Source: a virus. Taken from it: DNA of 26,669 nt. Made by a program: the position numbers and the translations under genes. The notes beneath the pieces are model-generated. The model worked only from the letters and a program-made list of their open reading frames with translations, was not told the DNA's origin and did not search any database. Positions 14,901 to 23,778 of the stretch are shown here, piece after piece. The first letter of the stretch is position 1; every line of letters begins with the position of its first letter. The stretch lies in the IMG/VR virus record IMGVR_UViG_3300008259_000319, positions 1 to 26,669 of that record. One strand, written 5' to 3'.

Positions 14901-17900
14901 GAAATCACATAACTTCCAGTTCCGCCTGTTGTACCAGATATTTGAGAAACAACTGTCGTGTTTAAAAGTATATTTGGACCTACGATTACACTTCCAGGTA
15001 TTATTGCTGGTGCTGTTATTGATAAAATCTCAAGAGTGTTTCCAGAAATTTTACATTGTCCTGTAACTTCATATGTTGAGTCAAATACTCTTGTTCCTTG
15101 ATAAAATACGTTAAAATCGTCAATTGTTTTTGGGTAAAACCCTGGATTCATTATAGTTCTAGACAACGACCCAACCACTAAATCGTCTTGTAAAACAAAT
15201 TCATATGGTGCCCCATCAATAGTTAAATTATACGTTTTTGTTATTGCACTTGTTGTTGGGTCAAAATTTCCAACATAATCAAAATCTTTCCAAACATCAT
15301 CTAAAATGTCTTTACCCGTTTCAACCCAGGTTTTATATCTATGCCAAATTGATCCGTATTTCAAAACCCAAGCGTATGGGACTTTGTGAATTGCACCATA
15401 TTTTTTTAAAGTTGATAACACATAATCTAACTCTGTCACACTATTGTTGTTATTATATTTTTTGTATCTTTCTTTTGTTGTTGCTAACGGTAAACTATTT
15501 AAAAACAAAAACGCAGCTTCTTTATAGGGATACAAGTTTGATGGGTTATATCTAAACTCAAAAACACCTTTTTGTATTGCGTTTACAAAATATGGCGTGT
15601 TTAACATTGAGGTTGTTTGAGTTGCCGTTAATTGATTTGTGTAGTTGACATAATTTAAATTTCCTTCAGTTACATATTGGTTCTCAAATTTTCTATTGTT
15701 ATAGAATATTTTGAGATTTGTTATGCTGAGAGGTCTAAACATTGTTGCTTCCTCATAGTTAAAATTTGTAATTGGTTTTTTTTCTGTTTGTGAGTTTTCT
15801 TCAAAATTTGTGATTACCTTATTTGTTTCATTATAATTTAAAACATTTGCTGTAACAAAAGCATCTATTGGTGTTTTTATTACCGACCCATTAGACATAT
15901 TTTTTTTAATCCAGTTTAATGATGTAAGGGGATATATGTCAGAAATGTCATAATTTTCCATTACGACATTTTTACTTATGTATTTAGTTATCTGCTCTGT
16001 GTTTTCAATAGAAACACTTGGTTGACTTTTTGGGTTCTCAACAACTGTGTAACTTAAAATTTCAAAAGATGTTTTTATATCATTTTTAATATAAGATGTG
16101 TTAAATTCACCTCTTATGTAGTTTTGCCAAGAAGGTCCTTGTCCTTGATTTGATATATCCCGTAAATAAGAAACAAAATTTGATAAATCAAATTCTTTTA
16201 GTTTATAAGATAGATATGGATTATCATCACCTAAAGCGTCAATAATATCAACCCTTTCCATTTCGGCAACATAATATGGTATGTTATATTGATAAACACC
16301 ATCTCTATTAAATTTTTCATAAAAAGAGTTAATGATTAATCTTTCATACATTTCATAAAAAAACTTAACCTCTTCTGAATTTGTAAACACTTCGTTTCCT
16401 ATTGGAAACTCTATCGCATTAAAGCTTAGCCTTCTAGGGTTAATTTGTGAGTTGGCAATTGTTTCTGGTTCTGGTATTTGAGTCTCCCTAAGCGTATATC
16501 CTCTAATAAATTCTTCAACAAATTCAACCTCTGGCCAAACTTCGGGACTATAGGCGTTTAAAGACTGTGCAACAGAATCGTCACCGGGGTAAACCAATTC
16601 AAATTTTTCACCATCTTTTTTATTGTCGTTTTTGTTTATAACTTGTGGCCAAGGATAAACAGGAGTTTGGTTTTGTGGTAAATCTTTAACATCAACACTA
16701 CTTCCACCGCTATTTGCGAATATCGCAGTTTTTCTAAATCTATCGTCTCTAACTCCCCAGGCTTTTGTGTGTACATCATCCATCAAACGAAGAAATGCTT
16801 CTCCTTGGGCAAAAAACACGGCTAAAACATTTCTCATTGTTGGTTCAAACCCAATTCCACCATCGGCAATACTTCCAGAAATTTTATTAGCTAAATCTTT
16901 TGTTAACTTTTCTTCAATAGATTGTTTTTGTTTTAAAAAATTTTCTTTTATTTTATCTATTTTCGCAATAAAAGAGTCTATTCCTTCATAGAAAAAAACA
17001 TCTTTTCCTTGTAGTTCTTTATTAATTTGATTTTTAAAATCTGTGGTTACCGTAGAGTTTCCAATTGGGTATTCTTTATTGTACCTTTGAAAATAGGTTT
17101 TAGACAAATCTAAATCATTACTAGATTTAACATCACTAATAAACGTATTATTATTTTGTGTTGACGAATAGTTAATGTCTACTGGTACTTTATTTTCAGA
17201 ATTGTTCCCTAGGGTTTTATTGTCATTTAATAATTTATTGTATTTTAGAACTAACCCATAAAGTTTTGTTTTAGCGTCATTTACATTTGTTATTTGTTTT
17301 TGAAAAATATAATTTGAGTTACCGTTTGTATCAACAAATGGATTTTTAATATCAAGGTAAGTGTTTGTCCAAGAGTCGGAATATGTTGCAACTTCGGACC
17401 TATACAATTCCAAGTTTTTTTCAAACTCATCTATATCATTTAAAAGATTTAAATTTGTTTTTTTAAAACTTTCATAAATTGATTTTAGAAATAAATTTAA
17501 TCTACGTTGTAATTGTTGGATTGTAAGTTCTGGAAAATTTTCATCAATAAGACCTTTAGCTTTATATTCAGAATAAAGTTCTTTCATTTTTTGGTAACCA
17601 TTACTAGTAAAACCCCTATCAAGTGCTACAGATGAATTTTGATTGGTTTTTGATTCACTTTTTGTTTCAATAATTGACCGATACATAAACGGTACGGCTA
17701 ACATAGCACCCCAAGGTACATATGATAAGATTGAATACTTGTATGTATAGAATTTTAATTGTACTCTAAAATTTCCACTATTTGAATCATAGCTACTACT
17801 AAACGTATATAACATTAGGGGTAATCTAACAGCCTTCCCCAAATAACCTTTAATTGTTAAATAAAATATTGGGTATGGTAATTGAAAAAAGGCGGCGTAA

Positions 17901-18439
17901 GGTGAGTTGTTTCCTCCCTCAAATAGAGCTCTTCCTTTAACGTCTTCAAGTGTCATATCAATAACCGGTAAAAAATCTGTTCCGTATGTTATTGTGATGT
18001 CAGTAATACCGAGTAATCCATTGTCAACAGCACCCGGTTGACCGTCTGAAGTTAAAGTTTGATTAACATAAAAATCATCACTTTTATTTTTTGCGTATTT
18101 AAATTTACTATTAACTTGATTAACTCCTTTTCCTTCTAATGAATTTTTACCCGTAATTTCATCAACATATCCATCTTCTAGAAATGTTTTAAAACCTGGA
18201 TTTAAAAAATTAATCTTACCAACCGAAATTGTTTTAAGTGATTCGTCTAGTGGTACACCAACAGCTAATTTTGTTCTTGGTACTACATTACATTCTAGGT
18301 TTGCATAAATAACCAAATCTTCGTGATTGATAAGTCTTTCACTTACTTTACCGTCATTATCAATTATTTTGTTTGGGTCTATAACGGTTATGTTTTGGTA
18401 GTCAAATTCAACTAATATGTTCTCACCGTTATTTACCAT
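11936..18439 (-). CDS. Giant baseplate hub protein (2167 aa)
   Basis: This 2167-aa structural protein has hub-type segments near both ends. Residues ~140-245 (D-I-T-I-T-Y-G-T-D-F-L-P-V-I-D-M, then G-Y-L-G-K-A-V-R-L-P-L-M-L and K-F-Y-T-Y-K-Y) look like a tube-like hub domain. Residues ~1858-1930 (S-V-D-M-L-G-N, P-M-M-Y-F-N-L-R, F-S-G-P-Y-M-I-L-K-V-T-H, F-E-T-S-F-E-G-Q-R-Q) match the closing domain of gp27/gpD-type hubs, which ends in a 'Y-x-V-x-x-V-x-H ... R' pattern. The long middle is unassigned, apart from a Gly/Thr-rich beta segment at ~1125-1195. T4 gp27 is 391 aa, so this is greatly enlarged. Its start overlaps the gp53-like gene by 11 nt. It would sit at the tail tip around the spike. 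The hub role is likely; most of the sequence is unexplained. Confidence 0.72.
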   Translation of the reverse strand: MVNNGENILVEFDYQNITVIDPNKIIDNDGKVSERLINHEDLVIYANLECNVVPRTKLAVGVPLDESLKTISVGKINFLNPGFKTFLEDGYVDEITGKNSLEGKGVNQVNSKFKYAKNKSDDFYVNQTLTSDGQPGAVDNGLLGITDITITYGTDFLPVIDMTLEDVKGRALFEGGNNSPYAAFFQLPYPIFYLTIKGYLGKAVRLPLMLYTFSSSYDSNSGNFRVQLKFYTYKYSILSYVPWGAMLAVPFMYRSIIETKSESKTNQNSSVALDRGFTSNGYQKMKELYSEYKAKGLIDENFPELTIQQLQRRLNLFLKSIYESFKKTNLNLLNDIDEFEKNLELYRSEVATYSDSWTNTYLDIKNPFVDTNGNSNYIFQKQITNVNDAKTKLYGLVLKYNKLLNDNKTLGNNSENKVPVDINYSSTQNNNTFISDVKSSNDLDLSKTYFQRYNKEYPIGNSTVTTDFKNQINKELQGKDVFFYEGIDSFIAKIDKIKENFLKQKQSIEEKLTKDLANKISGSIADGGIGFEPTMRNVLAVFFAQGEAFLRLMDDVHTKAWGVRDDRFRKTAIFANSGGSSVDVKDLPQNQTPVYPWPQVINKNDNKKDGEKFELVYPGDDSVAQSLNAYSPEVWPEVEFVEEFIRGYTLRETQIPEPETIANSQINPRRLSFNAIEFPIGNEVFTNSEEVKFFYEMYERLIINSFYEKFNRDGVYQYNIPYYVAEMERVDIIDALGDDNPYLSYKLKEFDLSNFVSYLRDISNQGQGPSWQNYIRGEFNTSYIKNDIKTSFEILSYTVVENPKSQPSVSIENTEQITKYISKNVVMENYDISDIYPLTSLNWIKKNMSNGSVIKTPIDAFVTANVLNYNETNKVITNFEENSQTEKKPITNFNYEEATMFRPLSITNLKIFYNNRKFENQYVTEGNLNYVNYTNQLTATQTTSMLNTPYFVNAIQKGVFEFRYNPSNLYPYKEAAFLFLNSLPLATTKERYKKYNNNNSVTELDYVLSTLKKYGAIHKVPYAWVLKYGSIWHRYKTWVETGKDILDDVWKDFDYVGNFDPTTSAITKTYNLTIDGAPYEFVLQDDLVVGSLSRTIMNPGFYPKTIDDFNVFYQGTRVFDSTYEVTGQCKISGNTLEILSITAPAIIPGSVIVGPNILLNTTVVSQISGTTGGTGSYVISETYTTNVGPTNFTISNVENVDYSSQDIQLSIDDGSLYLNYSLSSVISKFNGFNPLQPNRSLILKPWSCFSTTPDGQVYPMPSFGSSLNQVNDECFNLGGTMTKEVKNNSALYNGSVRNFWKAPNYGYFDNDKVEIPKPDSYLKEIFNNLSIQQNFSINGSDASYSKIDDMFSAFDKKALDILEKEFLNFSKSVYDLESKNQEELETKNKYKNFQGLMRTIMKVEKPIGDVPSVIISEITNKQISQFNNYLGLFMKYETIIKYGNPSSFDRRLFYTFSNEFIQDPLTYNYYKTNSPNALPTPSGTITLANSKALYPQTWKALETYVGFSDITSLQYSNLGSYITDFFIDMNVEFEENNVIRFAPIIKIYATQKLLDVSLNREKFLNLMSVYLTKGENYIDTVLNLELTTLRKNIPKVTIKKEAKKVKADLNGEQTRYELYDMFKGLNDTWIAGGDYKTKTLFEDVLLYDRASRDVGQKIYADVFKVKDTIDYGSYKNKMLDIISTILTNNNFTFFTLPAYANFYNVQDVSKNASPSPEGSLEFANSLFGTFTSLDYRETSSKFLCLFANKPSEHLALNENIDYRFRDDAFDLRRSSDCPLVEDQDGKQDWDRSNKVVGFNIDMGPQNQQIFTKFDVSQEPGDPTAESLEVLNQMANLNRNRGGGTQSVSLYNLYRNRSYKCSVDMLGNAMIQPMMYFNLRYVPLFSGPYMILKVTHRINDSGFETSFEGQRQPFYSIPTLDKYLQSLNSKILTSLKQKIQEEDSRLSETPDNILKEQNSSVSYATEGIGDVTTLTCSTNLIRSYQNYTNVTPTTTTSNYKTMYNLLIKKIKELSLPENQKIILSTFLFSTIYIGSDSSGQFKTLNFNYSAIPLNVDWGGAATYFDLNYFCVDQGKNLKVPMATFSSLEKFLDFMVNKYSGKVGGIESLIDNTLTGVDLDNNIIDAITKSYILDFPTNKSPKVYDEMQPNDISKIKTKIKESINLFKSL

Positions 18440-18752
18440 AATAGAATCTGTAATTGTCTAATGTTGATTTATACTCTTGTAAAGAAGTTACTAAAGGATA
18501 TGGTATTGTCAATACTGTACCATCTGGTATTTCAAATTCTGAACCAGAAAATTCTGAATTAGCTTGTAATATCAACCAACCAAAAAAAGGAGAACCATAA
18601 TATTGTTCTGAAATTTTATCTAACCTAGATTGTCCTACTCTATAAATGTATTTTTTGTCACTACCTTTTGGTTGTAAGTTCAAGTATGGTACTACGGTTT
18701 GTTCTCCGTTTACCAAAAAATTACTATATCTATTATAATATTGTGTGGCCAT
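18429..18752 (-). CDS. 53: gp53/LysM-like baseplate protein
   Basis: This 107-aa protein has a LysM-like core: I-Y-R-V-G-Q-S-R-L-D-K-I-S-E-Q-Y-Y-G-S (36-54), P-F-F-G-W-L-I-L-Q-A-N (55-65), and I-P-D-G-T-V-L-T-I-P-Y-P (75-86). T4 gp53 and the P2 gpX/LysM tail proteins share this arrangement (Y-G-x-P-x-x-W-x-I-L-x-x-N). They hold the wedges to the central hub. It starts 1 nt after the 1660-aa gene ends and overlaps the hub start by 11 nt, so the three large-baseplate genes are tightly coupled. The choice between gp53 and a gpX-type name is open, but the baseplate role is well supported. Confidence 0.83.
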   Translation of the reverse strand: MATQYYNRYSNFLVNGEQTVVPYLNLQPKGSDKKYIYRVGQSRLDKISEQYYGSPFFGWLILQANSEFSGSEFEIPDGTVLTIPYPLVTSLQEYKSTLDNYRFYYGK

Positions 18753-18753
18753 A

Positions 18754-21700
18754 TTAATTAAATGTTACTTTACCGTTAAATGTTTTTTTATCGTTATCTA
18801 CATTTTGGTTAGAATAAAGATTTTTTATTATTTTTTTATTATCGTTATAGTTTCCTATTTTGTCTGTGGTATATCCAACTTTTTTATCTTTAAAATACTC
18901 AATACTTTCTTGGCCGACTGTTAATTTATAATCCGAATATTTTTTATATCCTTCTCCGTTTTCTAATCTTGAGTACAATTCTAATTCTAGATTGTGATCG
19001 TTTTTACATCTGGATTGGAATTCATCACAATATTTTATAATGTTTGCTTCTAAATTTGGGACTTTTTTTACTTCTTCCGTAATTAAGGATTTTACAAACG
19101 TTTGATACAAATTATTGTCTAGTAAAATATTACACATACTCATATAAAATCTTCTGTCTGATTTGGCAGTTACTTGTAATTTAGAACTAAAATCAGATTG
19201 ATAATAGGTTTCTTTATCAACATAAAAAGCAGTTGATAGTATTGAGTTAGCGGTATCTGCTAGAAAAATAAGGAAGTTTTTTAAGTCTGGACCCGTTTTT
19301 TCTATATAAGTTTGATTTATTGTTGATATAAGATTATTTGTTGGGTCAGCAGTCAATGAATATATTTTTAAATCTCCAGTTGTTAATTTTACACCATCAA
19401 CAGAATTACAAACGGCGTCCATTTTTCTAAGCGTGTAATTCAAAATTTGTTCTGTATCTACTAAACTATTTATTTGTTGTTGTACTAAATTATTTAATTC
19501 AATTTCGTTTGTTTTGATATTTTTTGTAAAAGTGTTTTTTAAATCTCTAATAACAGCATCTGGAATGTTTGGTGTTTGCCCAGAAATATTTATAAGTATT
19601 ATATTTTCATTGTTTTTAACATCTTTAGTTGTGTTATCAACTAGGTTTGAAATCTTTTTAGCTATGTCATTTGGTTTACCATATAATTTAGTTTCAACTT
19701 TTGTTCCGTATTCCAATATCACACCATCAGAATAATTTCTTGTGTTAAATACTAATTGTGATACGCCCCAATTTGTAACTTGGGTTATTGATTTTGATTG
19801 GTTTACAACAGAAGTAAAATAATTTTTTGAGTTGTCTTGTAATTCGTTCATCAAATTATAATAATTTATTTCACCAGTTTCTAATCCATTTGTGGTATCT
19901 AAATTAGAGTTTTCAATAACCCCAATTGGTGTTAAACCCTTTTGAGACTGTTGATTTGACACATCTTTATTTGTAACCGTAGGTCCTTGATTACCAACTA
20001 ATATTTTTTCTAATTGTAAGTCTCTATCGTCACTTTCTTTTTTATCTGTTGATATTGACCTTTCGTCGTAAATTTCAGTATTACCATAGTAGTTAAATGA
20101 CAGGGCATTTTGTAGTTGTTTTATTGGTCCGGCTAAACCTTGTCCACCAATAAAATCAAAACTTAAAGTAATTTTGGCTATCATAGGTTGTACACCAATT
20201 CCTTCTGGATTCAAATCATATACAAGTGGATCAAAACCAATTTGTAAATTATTAGGAATAATTTTAGTATTATAAAAATCACCAATTCTCAAAACCAATA
20301 CTGGTGGTGTACCAAACGATGTGTTTAGTGCGTCGTTATATTTTAATTGATTGTCATTCCCAATTACTGGTATTGTTTGTCCAGGTCTCATACATTGATT
20401 CAAAAATGTCAATCGTGAATTTAAACCTTCAGGTGTTGTTGAGTGAAAAGCGGGGTTAAAGTATTTTATTTTATCTTTCAATGATTGGTAAATCATTGGG
20501 TTTGATTCTTTAATAACTTCAAAATAATCACATTCTGAAAATAAATTTCTAAGCACTTTTTTTGATATTCCCTCTTTTAATTTTTTAATTGGGTCTGGTT
20601 TTTTTACTGGTTTTTTTGGTTGTACAATAACAACATCTTCTTCAATAATTACTGGGTCTATAATTGGTGCTGGTTTTTTAATTTTTTTTATTGTTGCTCC
20701 TTGAATTACAACGGTTCTACAGGCGTATACTGGTAGTGTGTCATTTTTACAACTATTGGTACAGTCAACTTCGTTACCATTTTTTAATATAACTTTTGTA
20801 CCATAAGCTAAAGTTTCTTTTGATGGGAATGTTAAAGTGCCATTATCAAAATATGTTTTAAATGTTTCCGTATCACTAATTCTTTGACTTAAAATCCACT
20901 TAATTACAGAGTCATATCTCCTACTTCCCAAAGCATCATTATATGCCTTATCACTACAAGAGTTTGTAATACCTAAAAAATCTAAAGAAACTGTTCCACC
21001 TTTTGATAGAGCTTCACCCCAAACTTCCATTTTTTCTTTGAACTCTATAGACCCTTTAACCACGTCTTCAGCAAAAAAAGTTTTCAAACTTGGTTTTGCA
21101 TAAATAACGCCATTGTTTGTAAATGGTATTTGTGGGTCATTTACATCTCCAGTATATCTACCTTTCAAACTAATGATTTGGTCATAGTATGTTGGGAAAT
21201 ACGGTTCATCAGCAGTTAAATCGGTATTTCTATCGGTTGTACTTCCGTCTTTATCTTCATATTTTGGTTGTGTACTAGCAAAATACAAACTTATATTATA
21301 TTTTTCTTCTACAACATCTTCTTGATCAATTTCGGAATTATCATCAATATTTAAATTAACGTTTTGATTTTGGTCTTTTCTTTCTTTTTGTTTTGAAATT
21401 TCATTTAAAACTTGATTAACTTCTTCCGCTGTTGTGCGAGCATCATTCAATATTTCCTGATAAGTATAAAGTTCACTAATTGGTATTTGATTATACTTTG
21501 CCGCTAAATCATATAAGTCATACTTCACACATCCAGCAAAAAAAGAATCAACAATTGAGTTTATTTCTTGGTCACTTCTATTTGCTAATTGTTTTTCTAT
21601 TATAGTATTAAGAGCTGATGGGTGGTCAACAACAATTCTCCAACTAATAGACCCAGACCTAGACGAATTTTGATATGTATAAATAGGTTCTGGTCTTCCT

Positions 21701-23736
21701 AGGAATTTAGTTGGATTCCAAGATGCTTTTGTGTCCTCACTAAATGTTAAATCATATGGTGGAAACCACATAATTCTACCACCATTTGGTCCTCTTTCAC
21801 ATTCTGGTAAATCTTGTACGGTAAATCCAGGTTTGTCTGAAGTTCGCCAAGCAAGATTCTCCAATGAGAACATATATTTTTTTACTTTGCCGTCTCTAAT
21901 ATTTGTTGAGCCCTCGCCTCTCATTGGTGCGATATTCAAATTATATGTGTTGTCTAATACCGAATTATTAAATTTACGACCAGATGTTGTTATACCATCT
22001 GTTTTTTGTAAGTCGGCATAGGTATAATAAGGTGTGTCTTTTTGAAAGATTCTACAATATTCTCTACCCACTTCAACACCACCAATACCAATTGTTTGAC
22101 TATCCGTGGTTGAGTCGTAATAAGCAACAACTTGTGATCCTTTGGTTAATTCTTTATATCCATCATTAAAGACTTTTGATACTTGGTTTATAGCATTTCC
22201 TACGTGTTTTAGTCTTGCTTGTCCTTGTACTTTATCAGCGGCATCAATAATTCTTTGTGTGTCATCAAGTATTGATCCGTTTTTTAATTCAAAATCTATT
22301 GACCTATTTTGACTGTATTGGCTTGCAATCTCATTGAACCCGTTGTCTTGTTTTGCAATGTCTCCACCTGGTTTTACTTTAAACCCGGCGTTTCCTTGGT
22401 ATTTTGGTGAAGTCCAAATAAACTCACCCATAATACCGCCACCGTCAGTAATTGACTTTCCTTTTAAACCAAAATTAATTTTTGCGTCATTTCCCTCGTA
22501 TAAAATACCCAATTCAGATGGTCCATAAACAATTGTATTTTGTTGTTTACCAAAACTATTTACAGCAACTTGATTTGGTGGTGAAGTAATAAAAGATGGT
22601 TCTGAAAACGCACTTCCAATATAATACTTACCAGTTATTTGTGGGTCGTTGTCTAAAAAATTACTAATGGAATTTATTAAATTTTGACTAACGCTACCTC
22701 TATTATATGATGGTCTATATGTGTTGTAATCCAAACTATTAAATAAAACAGATTGTTGTGCTTTTCCTGTGTTTGAGATAAATAATTCAGATGGGTTTCT
22801 AAATAAATTAAGTACTGGTCCTAAATTTCCAGTAATATTATTAATATTTTCTAATGCCGTTTCGGCAACTGGTGATTGTATTGGACCAAATCCATCAAAA
22901 TAGTCACCAGGAATTGGTGATGATGGGTAATAATTTTCTTGTAATCTATTTGTAAATTGTTGATTATTTGCGTTTGTATCTTCACCAACTGTAATTTTCC
23001 AATCTCTATTTGATAGAGGTTGATTATTAAAGTTTGTAAATAGATTTGAGAAAGGACTATTTAATGTGTTTAAATTCCCAAAACCTAATGGTATTGATGG
23101 TCCTTGGGAATTTAGAAATATTGTTTCATATGCAATTCTTTCTTCAAATGCCGCTTTAAGGTTGGTCGCGGCAATTTTAGCTAAAAATGTATCCTGTGAT
23201 AATGTTCCGTCTGTCCCACTTGGGTTTTGACTTGATAATATCTGATAAGGTTTATATAAAGACGTAACAAATGGTTCGTCATATGATTGGAAATACTGAT
23301 TAGAAAGTTGTATATCTGTAATTGTAAATAAATCATTAAACCCACCTTCTGGTCCGTATTTGTTTTGGATATATGCCGCGTCAATAAAAAATTCATTAAC
23401 TAAATCTATTGATTGAAAGTTTGGGTCTGTCGGGTCATAGGGTCCTTGATTTGAATCAACAGGTAATGGTTGCCCTGGCACATTGTATTTTCCTATGTAA
23501 CCACCTTCTGGACCATATTCGTTAAGTGGGTATAACCCATTCGCAAATTGATTTGTACTAATATAATTATTTGGTGAATCAACTACCGTTAAATCTTGTA
23601 ATGGTGAAATTTCATAAGTTACGTTTCCAGCCGGAGGACTATAAGCCCCTGGTATATTATAGGGTGCTAAATTCCTAGCTATTAAAGAGTTCCTAAATGA
23701 TGAAGTAGAAACAAATGATAATGAACTTTCAGACAT
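18754..23736 (-). CDS. Giant baseplate/tail-tube adaptor protein with OmpA-like domain (1660 aa)
   Basis: This 1660-aa structural protein has several visible parts. Near the N-terminus there are two Y-G-P-E-G-G motifs (74-79, 127-132). Around 655-712, L-T-F-S-E-D-T-K-A-S-W-N-P and G-R-P-E-P-I-Y-T-Y fit a tube-like domain of the gp48/gp54 or CIS-tube kind. A second such domain is likely at ~1095-1215 (N-N-L-Q-I-G-F-D-P-L, then I-A-K-I-T-L-S-F-D-F-I-G-G). Between them, ~813-990 resembles an OmpA-C domain (G-I-T-N, A-Y-N-D-A-L, S-R-R-Y-D-S-V). It is followed by a Lys/Pro-rich linker at ~1016-1060. The protein lies between tape measure and gp53-like genes, where tube-initiator or hub-adaptor proteins belong. 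A TATAAATA element precedes the ATG. Exact identity is uncertain. Confidence 0.65.
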   Translation of the reverse strand: MSESSLSFVSTSSFRNSLIARNLAPYNIPGAYSPPAGNVTYEISPLQDLTVVDSPNNYISTNQFANGLYPLNEYGPEGGYIGKYNVPGQPLPVDSNQGPYDPTDPNFQSIDLVNEFFIDAAYIQNKYGPEGGFNDLFTITDIQLSNQYFQSYDEPFVTSLYKPYQILSSQNPSGTDGTLSQDTFLAKIAATNLKAAFEERIAYETIFLNSQGPSIPLGFGNLNTLNSPFSNLFTNFNNQPLSNRDWKITVGEDTNANNQQFTNRLQENYYPSSPIPGDYFDGFGPIQSPVAETALENINNITGNLGPVLNLFRNPSELFISNTGKAQQSVLFNSLDYNTYRPSYNRGSVSQNLINSISNFLDNDPQITGKYYIGSAFSEPSFITSPPNQVAVNSFGKQQNTIVYGPSELGILYEGNDAKINFGLKGKSITDGGGIMGEFIWTSPKYQGNAGFKVKPGGDIAKQDNGFNEIASQYSQNRSIDFELKNGSILDDTQRIIDAADKVQGQARLKHVGNAINQVSKVFNDGYKELTKGSQVVAYYDSTTDSQTIGIGGVEVGREYCRIFQKDTPYYTYADLQKTDGITTSGRKFNNSVLDNTYNLNIAPMRGEGSTNIRDGKVKKYMFSLENLAWRTSDKPGFTVQDLPECERGPNGGRIMWFPPYDLTFSEDTKASWNPTKFLGRPEPIYTYQNSSRSGSISWRIVVDHPSALNTIIEKQLANRSDQEINSIVDSFFAGCVKYDLYDLAAKYNQIPISELYTYQEILNDARTTAEEVNQVLNEISKQKERKDQNQNVNLNIDDNSEIDQEDVVEEKYNISLYFASTQPKYEDKDGSTTDRNTDLTADEPYFPTYYDQIISLKGRYTGDVNDPQIPFTNNGVIYAKPSLKTFFAEDVVKGSIEFKEKMEVWGEALSKGGTVSLDFLGITNSCSDKAYNDALGSRRYDSVIKWILSQRISDTETFKTYFDNGTLTFPSKETLAYGTKVILKNGNEVDCTNSCKNDTLPVYACRTVVIQGATIKKIKKPAPIIDPVIIEEDVVIVQPKKPVKKPDPIKKLKEGISKKVLRNLFSECDYFEVIKESNPMIYQSLKDKIKYFNPAFHSTTPEGLNSRLTFLNQCMRPGQTIPVIGNDNQLKYNDALNTSFGTPPVLVLRIGDFYNTKIIPNNLQIGFDPLVYDLNPEGIGVQPMIAKITLSFDFIGGQGLAGPIKQLQNALSFNYYGNTEIYDERSISTDKKESDDRDLQLEKILVGNQGPTVTNKDVSNQQSQKGLTPIGVIENSNLDTTNGLETGEINYYNLMNELQDNSKNYFTSVVNQSKSITQVTNWGVSQLVFNTRNYSDGVILEYGTKVETKLYGKPNDIAKKISNLVDNTTKDVKNNENIILINISGQTPNIPDAVIRDLKNTFTKNIKTNEIELNNLVQQQINSLVDTEQILNYTLRKMDAVCNSVDGVKLTTGDLKIYSLTADPTNNLISTINQTYIEKTGPDLKNFLIFLADTANSILSTAFYVDKETYYQSDFSSKLQVTAKSDRRFYMSMCNILLDNNLYQTFVKSLITEEVKKVPNLEANIIKYCDEFQSRCKNDHNLELELYSRLENGEGYKKYSDYKLTVGQESIEYFKDKKVGYTTDKIGNYNDNKKIIKNLYSNQNVDNDKKTFNGKVTFN

Positions 23737-23745
23737 ATAAAATTT

Positions 23746-23753
23746 TATTTATA
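23746..23753 (-). promoter_or_regulatory. T4-late-promoter-like TATAAATA
   Basis: An exact TATAAATA on the minus strand lies 9 nt before ATG 23736 of the giant adaptor gene, just after the tape-measure hairpin. If it works as in T4, transcription would start only a few nucleotides before the ATG. Confidence 0.4.
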
Positions 23754-23760
23754 TATAAAT

Positions 23761-23774
23761 AACTCAAAAGAGTT
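23761..23774 (-). terminator. Weak hairpin after the tape-measure gene
   Basis: A 5-bp stem (AACTC / GAGTT) with a 4-nt loop begins 4 nt after the tape-measure stop. On the minus strand it is followed by ATTTAT rather than a clean T run. The plus strand has eight T after the stem. Possibly a weak terminator or processing site. Confidence 0.35.
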
Positions 23775-23778
23775 TTTT

